Positions 46,201 through 57,400 of a stretch of 64,000 bases of DNA are shown one piece after another; position 1 is the first letter of the stretch, and every line of letters begins with the position of its first letter. The translations under genes and the position numbers were made by a program. The notes below the pieces were generated by a model. That model was not told the origin of the DNA. It did not search any database and was given only the letters and a program-made list of their open reading frames with translations. The stretch is from Diprion similis (lineage: Eukaryota; Arthropoda; Insecta; Hymenoptera; Diprionidae). The stretch lies in contig NC_060105.1 in NCBI RefSeq assembly GCF_021155765.1, positions 5,261,001-5,325,000 of the forward strand, in the 5' to 3' direction.

Positions 46201-49200
46201 AACAATCATTACTTCATCTTTGAAGCATGATTTTTATAAGATATAAATTCTGTTTTCTTCTGTAAATTTGACCGTATCCTTTCACAAACCAATAAACCTT
46301 TGTGTATCTCTTTTGTTCATTAGTATTTAGTAAAATCTATCGAGATGTTTCGTAGAGAATTTGGAAGAGGGTATTAATTAAAAATAGTCACTCGTTAAAA
46401 TTGACTGTCTTCTGCATTTGTTACATAGCTACTGTTCGATTGATCGGTAAACATTTTAGTTCCGATGTTTCTTCTGATTATAGATTCGGTTCCCTCTTCG
46501 TCATCATACAGTAAACCTGTTTTGAAACAATCTACAAACAGTAATACCAGGGATCCATCAAAGTTGGGGAAAATGAATGAGGATATCTCAGTGAATGATA
46601 CGCTCAATGACATAGACGTCAGCGATGTAGAAAGTACCAATAAATCTGATAGAACTCTGGAATCAACATTAGTAGCTGAAACTGAATCAAAGAAGTCTAA
46701 GAAAGTAACAGCAACAGAAATTGGATCAGATAGAGATACAGATGCTGCAAGCAGCAGCAAAGAAGAAGACTCCGACGCATCTCAATCAGTTCCTAGTGAT
46801 TGGGAAAATGTTAAGATCAAAGAAGAAAAACTTAGCGATGGAAGTTTGGATAACAAACATTTGAAAAAAAAAAAGAGACGTCGAAAGTCAAGTAGCGATT
46901 CTTCATCATCATCATCATCATCTTCATCTTCTTCCTCAGATTCTTCAGAATCTGAGGAAGATGACGAAGAGGAGAAAAAAAGAAGAAAGATAAAAAAAAG
47001 CAAAAGCCAAAATAAGGGAAAAGTAATTCGAAAGAAATCAAAGAAGAAAGCCAAGTCAAGTTCAGAATCTGATAGCAGTGAGGATCAATCAAGCGATTCA
47101 TCCACTGAGGAAGAAAGAAGAGTGAGAAGCAAAAGAAAACGGAAGTTGAAAAAAAAGGGGAAAAAAGTAATTGTTAAAAAGAAGCGCAAGCGAAAAATAA
47201 AAACTGACTCAAGTAGCTCTGACTCGGATAGAAAATTGAAACGAATCAAGAAAAAAGAGGATAAGCAGTTGCGAAAAAAACAAAAAGAGAAGAAGAAAGT
47301 CTCAGAAAACAACGGTGAATTGTCGAAAAAAAAGTCTGTAGACATGAGAAAAAGTGAGAAAAAGAAAACCGGTAATGATATAAAAGAATCATCAAAAGAT
47401 AGCAGAGGCGTTAAAGAAGAAAAGATCGATTTAAAAAAAGTTGATATGCCATTCCATGAAACAGACTTGGTTGAGAAGGCATCTGTCCATCGGAAAAATC
47501 GTGTCCGAGAATGTAGCCTTGATGGTAATTCGATTATGGCAGAAGAGGCAAACGAGTTTGATAGTGAAGAAATCTTATGTGTACCGAAACGGGATCCGAG
47601 GAAAAGAGCTAATGAAAAAGAAAAGAGAAAGGACAGAACTCATGATACCTTTTTACAGGAATGGGAGAAAGAAAGTATGCGAATGACCCAACAGATTATG
47701 CACGGAGAAGAAATTTCAATGCATGGTCTTGATAAAAAAAAAGGAAGGAGCATGAATGAAAACAGTATCGGCGACCCGTTCAATATTCAAGAAGACGATA
47801 AGTTAAAAGAACGGGTAAAAGAAGTTAAACTTTTGGAAGAATGGGAAAAAGAAAGTGTTCGAATGACGCAGCAAATAATGCAGGAAGAACCAGTATTCAA
47901 AGAAACTACAGATAGAAAAAGCAAAAGTAAGAAAAGTAGCAGTGAGTGGGAAGAAGATGACGATTTTGCTTCAACCGACAATTCAAACATTCCACCGATA
48001 TCAGTACTAGACCAATTGACGAAACGAAAAGAACGCCTAACCGATGAATGGGAGGTCGACAGCTTGGAAGAGAATCGCGAAGTTAATGAGAAAAAGAAAG
48101 CTAAGCTGGAGAGAAAAATCGAGAAAGACATAAAGTATGATGAAAAGACAGATACCTATATAACTATTGAAAGAGAAATTGGCAAGGATCATAAGAAGAA
48201 ACATAACAGATTGCCAGCCCTCAGAATATGGGAAGATGAGGAAGAAGAAGGTGAAAAGGAGGCAATGATGCTAATTAAAGATAAATTTAAACACACAAAA
48301 AAAGGTGAATCAAAAAGCAAATGGGATTTGGATGACTTGGAGACAAACATAGAAACTGGAGGAGAATGGAGAAATACGGAAAAATTAGAAGATAATCAGA
48401 AACTCGCAAGAAATTGGGAAATTGAAAGATATGACCGTACTGCATGGATGAATAAAGAAGACAATCTGGAAGATACAAAAAATAAGAAACGTAAAAGTGA
48501 CACGCAAGATATTAGACGGCTTAAAGAATATTATCAAGATAATCGTAATACTACTGATCAAAATAAAGCTGAACTTAGTGGAAAAGTATCACCCAATGAC
48601 TGGATAATTATGCAGGCTGAAGAAGTATCAAGCAGTAAGTGTTATTCCCATAAAACTGGCAGCCTGACTCCTAGAACGAAATTACATGAAGGCTTCAACA
48701 GCGATGAGAAATCTGAAAAGATGAAATTCCTTCAACACAGCAGTAGAAAAAAATGGGAAGACAGTGATAAGACTAGCGATTGGGAGGAGGCAGAAGAGAT
48801 TACCACTTCTAATATTGCTACGGACCTTATAAGTGGGTGGACGAAATCTGTTGATAAAATGAAACTGGATGAGGGTGGGAGTTCAAAGACCACAGATTCA
48901 AGTCAACAAATCAAAACGAGTGTTTATGAACCAAAGAAAGATAAAAAAAGTCGATGGGATGTTGAAAATTCAAGCAAGTACAGTGAACCAAATGAACAAC
49001 TAGACCTTCAAAAGAGTGATTCGGATAAACTACTATTGATAGAGTGGGAGGAGGAACATAATGATTGGGTCAAAAGTACAATGCCAGCTCAAGATCAAAC
49101 TCCCACTAAGTCGATATCACGCGATGAAGATTTTGTACATTCTACTTCCGCAGTAAATGATAAAGCTTCAAAATTGGCAACTGATGATAAAACCAAAAAA

Positions 49201-52200
49201 CGATATAAGGAATCCAATGAATTATGTGAATCGTACGATTTGATGGCTTCTAAAAAGATTGATTACACGAAAAATACTTCGAAAAACCAAAAGTTTTCTG
49301 AAAATATATGGAGCAATGAAAATGAGGAAAAAACTCACAATTCTCTGAGTTCGTTAATAGAATTGAATTTCAAACATACGCGATCTGCTTTATCTGATCA
49401 GGATTCTGACAGTTCAGACGTTACTTCGGAAGAGGCTAACTCTGTGGATGCAAACTCATCAAAGTATAATAAGGACAATTTGGAATTATACAGTCCGAGT
49501 TCACCAGCTCTTTCGCACAGGTCTGAAGTAAGTTCAAAAACGAAGCAATGCTTTGCGTTTTGTTGGTGACTCACTTTTATATAACAAACACCATAAAAAA
49601 ATTTATTTTGATTTATTTTGAAACTAATTTGCATGTCTAACTCAAAATTCTTCAATTTCTTTATAGGATATGGATATTTCAAGTGGCAGTAATGAAAATC
49701 ACCAAAAGGATGACGTATTGATATCGAATATTCCATTGCCGTCGGATGAATTTCCAGTTATGTTTGGATGTCAAGTTGCTAGTATTCCAATGCCTGTTTC
49801 TCCCCCATCTCATATTTCTAGTGTCCGCACTAACGGTGGTTCTGAGTGCAAGATTAGTGTCGCCGTTTTGAAAGGATCAGAGAAACCTACCCAAAATTCA
49901 CAAATTGAAATCAACACCAATGAGCATACTAATTCTCCGAAAGTTGGATACAACTACACTGGCGTTAGCCTAGTGCCTACTGATGAGAAGTCAAAATGGG
50001 AGTCTGACGATATTGATTTAAAGAAATTGAGCTCTGAACATTCTGACAAATCATCTGTCTCGAGTTCTAGTGCAGAAATCAGTGTCGAAAAAGACACCGG
50101 CAAGAAGAGTGTTGACATATTTGCTGATTTTCAATCAAGCAGTGACTCTAATGGAAAATCTGCGTCAGAAAATGATTTTATAAGTAATAGCGTAGAACTT
50201 GATCAGAAGGAAGATAAACTTACATCTCCTTTAAAATTAATTCCAAAACAAATCTTGATTCAACGTAACTCTGAATTCAGAAGCAAATCAATTCCCGAGG
50301 CACAAAAAGCAGACATAACTCAAGGTACTATTTCATTTAAAATTCAGAAAAAAATTCTACAAACAAGTATTCTGCCAAGTGATGAGAACGAAGACACATT
50401 AGATGAAGTTGAAAGACAGTATAAGTCAGAGAATCAATGTGTTGATAACAGCGCGGATATTGTGCAAAAACTTGTAGTTGACGATGTAGTGGGCGTCAAT
50501 CCGGTAAAGTTAAGTCCTGTGAAAGCTAGCGTACGAAAGGATTTGTTAGTCAGAATAGAGGAGAAAAGAACAGCACCTAGTAAACAGTTCATGAAAACGT
50601 CGAGTCCCATGTTTGATAGAAGCATGCTAAAGTTCGAAGAATCAGAAAGAATGGATAGTGACAAGTACAACGATTTTCTAATCGATAAACGAGATGTTGA
50701 TAAGCCTATTCGACGTTCAATCTCCCGATCTTCATCTCGGTCATCACATTCACGATCACGATCGCGATCGCGATCAAGATCACAAACGCGAACACGATCA
50801 CGGTCACGCTCTCGAGATCGCAGAAAGAAAAGTCCTGAAAGAAGAGAGAGAGATAGGTGGGGTAGAGAAGATCGAAGACGAACCAGGGGAATTGAAACAA
50901 GAGAAAGAGACAAATCAAGAAAAAGGGAACGACTTGACACTCCGACTCACGAAAGTAGAATTAGAAGTAACATCAAGTACTCTGACAGAGGAGAGAGCCG
51001 CAGACGAAGTAGTCCAAGCAAAGGTAGACTTGGTGACAGACGGAACCGATCGAAAAGTCCTGTTACAGGTAAACGTACGGCTGATCGAAGCAGAAGTCGT
51101 AGCCCAATGGGTAGACGAGATCGTGATAGGAGTCCAAAGAGAAGAGTAGATGGAGATAAGAAGATGAATAACAAAGATTTCTTCAAAGGCGATGAAGTTT
51201 CTCCAGCTGAATTAAAAATTTCTGAGGATAGAAGGGAGAGAATCATCAAAAGTCCAATTAGATATCCGGTTTCAAGTCCTGGGGATGGTGAGTATAATGA
51301 GCAAATTGATTTGATCCATTTCTTGTACCAGAAGCAATTACGTACCCGTCATAATGGTAAATTTATTCTTATAGATAACAGTAGGAAGTACGGAAGTGCA
51401 GAACGTAAGATGGATAAAGAAAGAGATCGAGGGAGGTACAGGGATGGTATTGAAAGAGATAGAGAGAGGTCTTATGACCCAATGGAAATACTCAGAGAAA
51501 AGGGCTTTGACATGGAACGACATCGTAAGAGGTAAGAGTGGCTCAGAAATATGTGACTTATTAATAATATGAAATGTCATATGATTTCCAATTCTTCAGA
51601 TTAAATGCAGAAACTGAAGATAGAAAGCATAACTGGAAGTATGAGGTTGACGATGATAGAGATAAAGATACTTCGAGACGCTTGTTTCCGAATGAATTTG
51701 AACTCGATTTCGAAGAGGATCGTCTGGGTAGAGCTAGTGATAGCTTGGATAGAGAGATAGTGGAAGGATCCATTAAATCACACTCATTGTCCAGAGCAAG
51801 ATACAGGTAGCTTCATGGACACTATTTCTGTCAATTAATTCAGAATCCTACGATAGTTTTTATACTTTTTCATATTGACAGCAGTCAAAAGAAAAAATTG
51901 CAGAATACAAACTGTTATTTGAAAATACTTTTGTTATCTGAATGTCACTCTTTTTACAACAGTACTAAACTATGTTTTATTGAATACAACAGGGAACAAA
52001 GCGAAGAATCACGATTGAAATGGACTAGAGAGAAACGTAGGGATAGAGAATCTCCAAATTGTGAAGTACGTGAAGGTAGATCTTATTCAAGATCGAGATC
52101 TCCACCTCGACTAGCACATACTAGGACGTCAGTAGATCGATATAAGACTTCACGTATGAGTAGGTCAAGATCTCGAACTCCAGAGAGAAGTATGAGGTCT

Positions 52201-55200
52201 GCAAAAAGGCTACATAGATCAAGGTTGGTCGATTTCTTTATTATTTAATTTGGAAATGACTTTTATATTGTTTACAATTTTTATAATTGTGTATTAATTA
52301 TGACTATTATTAACTCTATAAATATGAAACCTCATATTTCATGTATCACATTATATGATGTTTATAGTTTTGTGAATGTTGGAAAAAAAAATTTTGTTTA
52401 TGGTGGATCAACGATTATTTTTATTGATTTAAAATATTTCTTCAGATCTGCATCTCTTGTAAGAGACGAAGATGATTCATCGTTACGAGAAAGTTGTACT
52501 GCCGGTAGAAGGATAGAAACCATTGTACAATCAGTATCTACTGTCACAGGGATTACAGGAGTTATTCCTGACTCTACAATATCTGATTCGGAGCTTCTGC
52601 CAAGCAATGAATGTGTAAACCACGATAGCTCGTTGCGATATGCAAATAATCCCAATGCCAGTACAAATGAGTACTATTATTACTCTGAGGGAAATTTAAC
52701 ATATCCTCCCCGCATAGAAGAGTCGCATCAACCAGCTGCCATTGGAACAAGTTCTCCTAAGCGTCTTTCTCTCGATGACAGGTAAATGGTTCTGCATTTG
52801 ATCATGTGAATTTTTCATTATTCTTCAATTAACTGACATTAGGAATTGGTCGACAAATTTCTTAGGTTGGAATTAGAATTGGGAATCAAAAAGAAGCAAC
52901 AACAACAGATTCCGCTCACTGTACAGGATAGTCAACATGTCGGTTATCATCCTGCGGCCTTTTCTACTAATATTGCAACTTATCCATCTATGCCTCCTAC
53001 CCCGATACCACCACTGCAACAGCAATCTTATCAACAGCAACAACCGAAGGTGCTCCAGGTACAGCATATGTCATATAAGTCAAATGCAAAGATCTGCTGG
53101 AAGAGATTGCGCTTTAACTTGGTGTGGAAACACTTGGATACAATTTAGGGACTCCACCAGATATTTCCCCGCATAGTAAAGTCAAAGTACACACTTCTAA
53201 TCGACAGAATTGGTATTCAATTTCTCCTTCAATTTCATTTAGGTTGGTAACGTTCTGCAAGTTATACCTTCGGAATTTACCGGTATTACCACTCCGCAAC
53301 GAGAGTTATCTACTATTGGGGTAAACAGTTCTAGTCACGTGGTACGTGTAGGTAATGTTCTTCAAGTTGTTCCAACAACTCTCGATTGGGCTGCTGGACC
53401 TTCTTCGGATACAATAAGCTCCGCATATCATCGCCCTTGTCAGCCTACTACTCCTATTGGAGTTCCACCCCCATCGCCTGCGATAACTCTCATCCCTGCT
53501 AGCACCACTTCGCCTATTCCCGTACCTAGGCCAGCAATAATTCCACGTAAGTTTGACTTGTGGTAAGAGCTTTCGAGAAAATTTCATGTAGTTCACTTTT
53601 GCTTTGCTTTATCTTTTGCAGCAGTCGTTCAACCGATTTATAATTATGAAGCGATCTTGGAAGAGCGTAAGAAAGGGCGGGAGGAACGGAAGAAACTTAG
53701 GGAAGAACGTAGGAAAGAAAAAGAAGTGATGAGAATTGAGAGAAGAAAACGACGTGCAGAACGTCTTGTGAAGAAAAACCTCACCCTCCGTCAGCAGGAA
53801 GGGGCTACTTTTCAGCTGCAGCACGCGCCATCCCCACCTACACCGACTTTTACTGGAGGAGAAGATGAAGAAGACGAGGAATTAATTTCCAGAGACAATT
53901 CACTACCTAGTTGCGATGGTGATCCGTATCAACAAATCCAACAATCGGAAGAACAAATTGATGAAACCGTCGAAGGATTAAACGAGGGAGCCGTGAAAGA
54001 AGCAAAGGATGGCAAGACTGACTGGCTGCCTCTTTTACCACCACCAGCTAAAGGCATTTTAATATCTCCTGGTTTTGGGTGAGTACCTTGTTTTCTTACT
54101 GTTGAACGTTACGATTATGTATTAGGTACTTGTAAGTCAATTTCGACTCTCTATTAAGTGTTGACGACTTCCAATTTACGAAAACTTTGACACCAGTGAG
54201 TGCCTGCATTTTTCCAACACATTATTAATTGACTCGTACACTTTGATTGAGTTATAAACATGTTGGAATTCGAAATGTAATTTGTCTATTACAATTATTT
54301 CAGAAGAGAGTCTTTGTCAAACGGGAATCCAGGCTATCTGTTTGATGTAGATGAGGAGGATGATGAGGAGGTGGTAGGTGAGGAACGAGAACAACTAGAT
54401 ACTAGTACCGATGCTGAATTTGCGTTTACGGAAGAACAAGTAGAGAGACAACTCCAAGCAATAATGGAAGAATCAAAAACCAAAGACGTATCTGTTGCGG
54501 GACGATCACGAGACGAAGAGAAAGACGTTGAAGTTCGGAAAAGAAAAGTTTTCAGAAGGAGGAGTAGAAAGTCTGTACAGTTTGCCGATGGGGTTAGGCC
54601 AGGAGAAGGAACCAGTCCAAGCGGCGGTGAAGGTGATATGCCATCGCCACCACCGCCGATATCCGTCTTGCCTTTACGGAACAGCAATATTATAAACTAC
54701 AATGCTCTTCGAGCGGGCGAGAAGAAGATAAAGGTTAAAAAATCGAAGAAAAAACATCAGAAGATCAAACCACCCAAGACGAAGAAGAAGGTCAAGGTAA
54801 TTACCTAGTTTAAAAAGGCAAATGTATGTAGACTACAATCAGTTCAGAGAAAAGGTGGAAAATGATGTGCTTTGCACTGTATGTAAGGGAATCCTCTTTA
54901 CACATATTTGAAAATGAATTTGAATGATTACAGGTAAAAATTATAAAATTGAAAAAATCTCGGGCTACTGTTCCTTCTCCACTGACAATTGAGGATTTGG
55001 ACGAGTTGGACGAACGATCGCCGCCCCCTCCTCCGCCAGGATCTCCGCCACCGCCGCATCTTTGGCCGTCTTATCTTGCGGCTTACAATGGAGCGGTGAA
55101 TTTGAATCCTATAAATACCGAACCTTTGCCTCCTCCTGCGGCTCTAGCTTCACCACCACCAACCCCACTTCCTCTTTTGATTCCTCCACCACCTTTAAAC

Positions 55201-55230
55201 TATACAATTCAACCCTGCAATAAAACTTAG
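40244..55230 (+). CDS. Very large low-complexity nuclear-type protein with KE helix, RS domain and Trp motifs (not recognised)
   Basis: A 19-exon chain, 11016 nt, about 3671 aa: 40244-40791, 41085-41515, 41703-42269, 42360-42440, 43037-43166, 43473-44462, 44544-44822, 45317-45693, 45790-45975, 46484-49527, 49667-51531, 51600-51806, 51993-52223, 52446-52781, 52866-53058, 53243-53546, 53622-54078, 54304-54796, 54934-55230. In order: an acidic N-terminus with a YGYDD-type Tyr/Asp region, a Pro/Gln/Ser region, a Lys/Glu/Arg helix (657-884), a short globular-looking block in exon 7, poly-Ser/acidic and Lys-rich regions, an RS domain (about 2562-2606), a basic coiled coil in exon 17, KSVQF (3498-3502) and a Pro-rich C-terminus. 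Seven or more Trp-acidic motifs recur. The composition is that of a splicing or RNA-processing scaffold; I could not name the family. Exons 15-16 are uncertain (see 53059-53242). AATAAA lies at 56036. Confidence 0.75.
42441..43036. repeat. Intron 4 of the large gene with possible tRNA-derived SINE fragment
   Basis: The intron holds an ATA/ATG-rich simple repeat near 42480-42525. At 42694-42719 there is a segment (ACCGGATCGAGTTCAAATCTCAGCC) that resembles a polymerase III B box followed by a T-arm-like sequence. No complete tRNA fold, clear A box or target-site duplication was found, so a SINE remnant is only suspected. Confidence 0.2.
43684..44367 (+). repeat. Coding AAGGAA/GAGAAA repeat encoding a Lys-Glu-Arg helix
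   Basis: A nearly pure purine tract within exon 6 of the large gene. The core (about 43764-43888) is a perfect AAGGAA hexamer array coding KE pairs, then GAGAAA units, then mixed RE/KE units. The translated run of about 228 residues is almost all K, E and R, with D, A, Q, L and V only as interruptions. Such ER/K sequences form stable single alpha-helices. The opposite strand reads as open Phe/Leu/Pro frames, which are shadows. Confidence 0.9.
46930..46961. repeat. 32-bp coding inverted repeat
   Basis: Two perfect 15-bp arms are separated by 2 bp, at the junction between poly-Ser and the acidic block (about residues 1346-1356). The palindrome follows from Ser TCT/TCA and Glu GAA/GAG codons being near reverse complements. 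It would form a stable mRNA hairpin. Confidence 0.85.
50719..50850 (+). repeat. RS-domain coding repeat
   Basis: A degenerate CGATCA/CGATCG hexamer array in exon 11 of the large gene codes for alternating Arg-Ser (about residues 2562-2606), followed by RDRRKKSPERRERDR. RS domains are SRPK/CLK phosphorylation targets in splicing proteins. Confidence 0.8.
53059..53242 (+). other. Intron or alternative/broken exon in the large gene
   Basis: In the exon chain used, this is a 184-bp phase-0 intron (donor CTCCAG|gtacag, acceptor catttag|GT). However, 53091-53175 in another frame reads DLLEEIAL, then a TAA (53115-53117), then LGVETLGYNLGTPPDISPHSK. That composition looks protein-coding. It may be an exon with a premature stop, an assembly base error, or chance. 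Confidence 0.35.
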
Positions 55231-57400
55231 AAATAATTTATTGCGTTCCTTCGTAAAATTTACTTGCGCTTTTATCCCACGTTAATAACTTTTATAAACG
55301 ATCCTTTTTTAGGCCGTTGAAAGATTATTAAAGTTGATCCCCGTTGATGAACTTTTGGCAAAGTATATAGTTCAGTGAAGAGTGATATATTATATAGTAA
55401 CGTACGGATAATTAAGTTTAACTTATAGTTGTTAGGATCGTATATTTCGTCTGTAACGAATGTTATGATAACTGATAGTAAATTCATATTAAAATTTAAA
55501 ATACAATTATGAATTTCTCTACCTAGTTAACGGCCTTAATTACAAGTTAACAAGCAGCATGTTTTATTTAATTCACTGTATTTGTTCTTTATTTCACTTT
55601 ATTTAGTCATAACTGTATTTACCAATCAATCGAGAATCGACACCCTAACTGTAACGGAAACTTGACACTCTACATGGCTTCACTGTGCCACAACTATGCT
55701 ACGAATGTAGAATATTTCTTTTTATGAATTTACGAGTATCCACCATCTTTTTATTCTATATCAGTTACATCGTTTACAATGATTACAATTATTATTAAAT
55801 AATATCGATCACATTGTTCCGAATATAAGTGGAAATTTTTGGTGCTTGATGGCAGTAAAAAAAAGTTCGTACTCACGAGTATATGCACGTCTACAAAATA
55901 TTTCTTGAAATGACGTCTTGGTATCTAATGTCAATTTACGCTAAGGGTTGACTTGTATTTATATATATATATATATTATATCAAACTCCGGAGGAATTAA
56001 AATTAGGTCGTGGGCTCACCATCTATAAGATGGGAATAAAGATTTGCAGTATAATATTAAAGTAGAATTTATTATTATTCGATATATAAGAGGTTCCAGG
56101 ATTTAGCAAGTTTATTTCGCTATTTCACTATCGAAAAACGTGCATACTCTTACCGGAACTCCAGTTAAAGAATACACGCATTAAGGATCACAGCGTTCTC
56201 AACTGTATTCATTGGGTGCCGATGAGTAGAATTTTCTTGGTTCATCATTCATTCTGTTGGTCAAAAACCGCGAAAATTGCACTGAATGAGCACTGAGTGC
56301 AACCAGTTACCAATGCTACAAGTTCTATTGTAATATAAAATAATATGTGTCAAATAGTAGGCGTGTTACGCCAATAACTTGAATGCTCTCAGAATTCATA
56401 ATTATTTAGTAGGTATATTCATTGTATAAAAAATAGGGGGAAAAATTCAAAAATGGAATTTCTCCTCTTCTACTAAAGCATCCTACTTCAAAATCATTAC
56501 ACCTGCATTGAATGTCTGGTCTCTTCAAATTTATCGTTTATGTCGTAAGTGCTGACTCACAAACCATCCATATATGTATTACTATATGTTTGGTATGACA
56601 TATCGATGGTACTTCACTGATGTAAAGTCAATGCACCATACTACCTACTTTGAATAAAGGGTTTCAATTTTAACGGTACTTTGACATAATCGGTAAAATG
56701 TTTAGTTCAAAAGATAAGAGATGTATGGTAATCAGTTATCTTTGTATTATATTGTATATTAAGAAACTGTACGAGAAAACAAGTAGTTACACGGTTTTTA
56801 AAAGCATTATTTCTAGTTGATTGAAAATCAGCTAATATTGATTCTTAGCTTTCAATTGCAATTAACATATTTTATCATTTTTATGTTATCACGAGTCGTT
56901 TGTTTAGGATATATGCCTGTGCAATCGGAAAGAACCATAAAATTCTCTATTTGATTTCTCCAATCAAGAATGTCGTATCAAAAGAATTTATGCAGTTTGT
57001 TAATCCTGACTTCAAACTAGTCAACTCGTAAATAAGCGCTAAACTCCGTCGCACCGCTCCATCTTTTACGTAATTGATTAACGATTACACCTGTCATAAA
57101 TTATGCTAATGAACCGTCCGAATTGCATCAAGCACGTCGTATAAGGATCAAGTCGCCTAAAGTGAAAGTCACGTGACAAAAACCTTTGCATATCTATATT
57201 ACATATCGCCTACTGGAAACAATAGATTCTTATTTCGTAATTAGGTGTTAGTTACGCAGGTAAGTGCCACATACAAATCCTGCACCGTTATTAAGCATTG
57301 TATCATGTTTTGATCGGGAAATTCAGGAGAGTTTTATCTACTTGTCATTACCATTTCAAATATACTATACTTCATTTTAATTAAGAAGGATGCATGTGTA
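55231..57400. other. 3'UTR of the large gene and AT-rich intergenic DNA
   Basis: No supported ORF. An AATAAA signal at 56036 (in GGGAATAAAG) would give a 3'UTR of about 0.8 kb. A short TA repeat lies near 55962-55977. Nothing else recognised. Confidence 0.55.

Noticed and set aside
50694-51149. 151-codon plus-strand frame of His/Asp/Glu dipeptides overlapping the RS domain
   Set aside because: A frame-shifted reading of the RS-coding hexamers; the RS frame continues both neighbouring exons.
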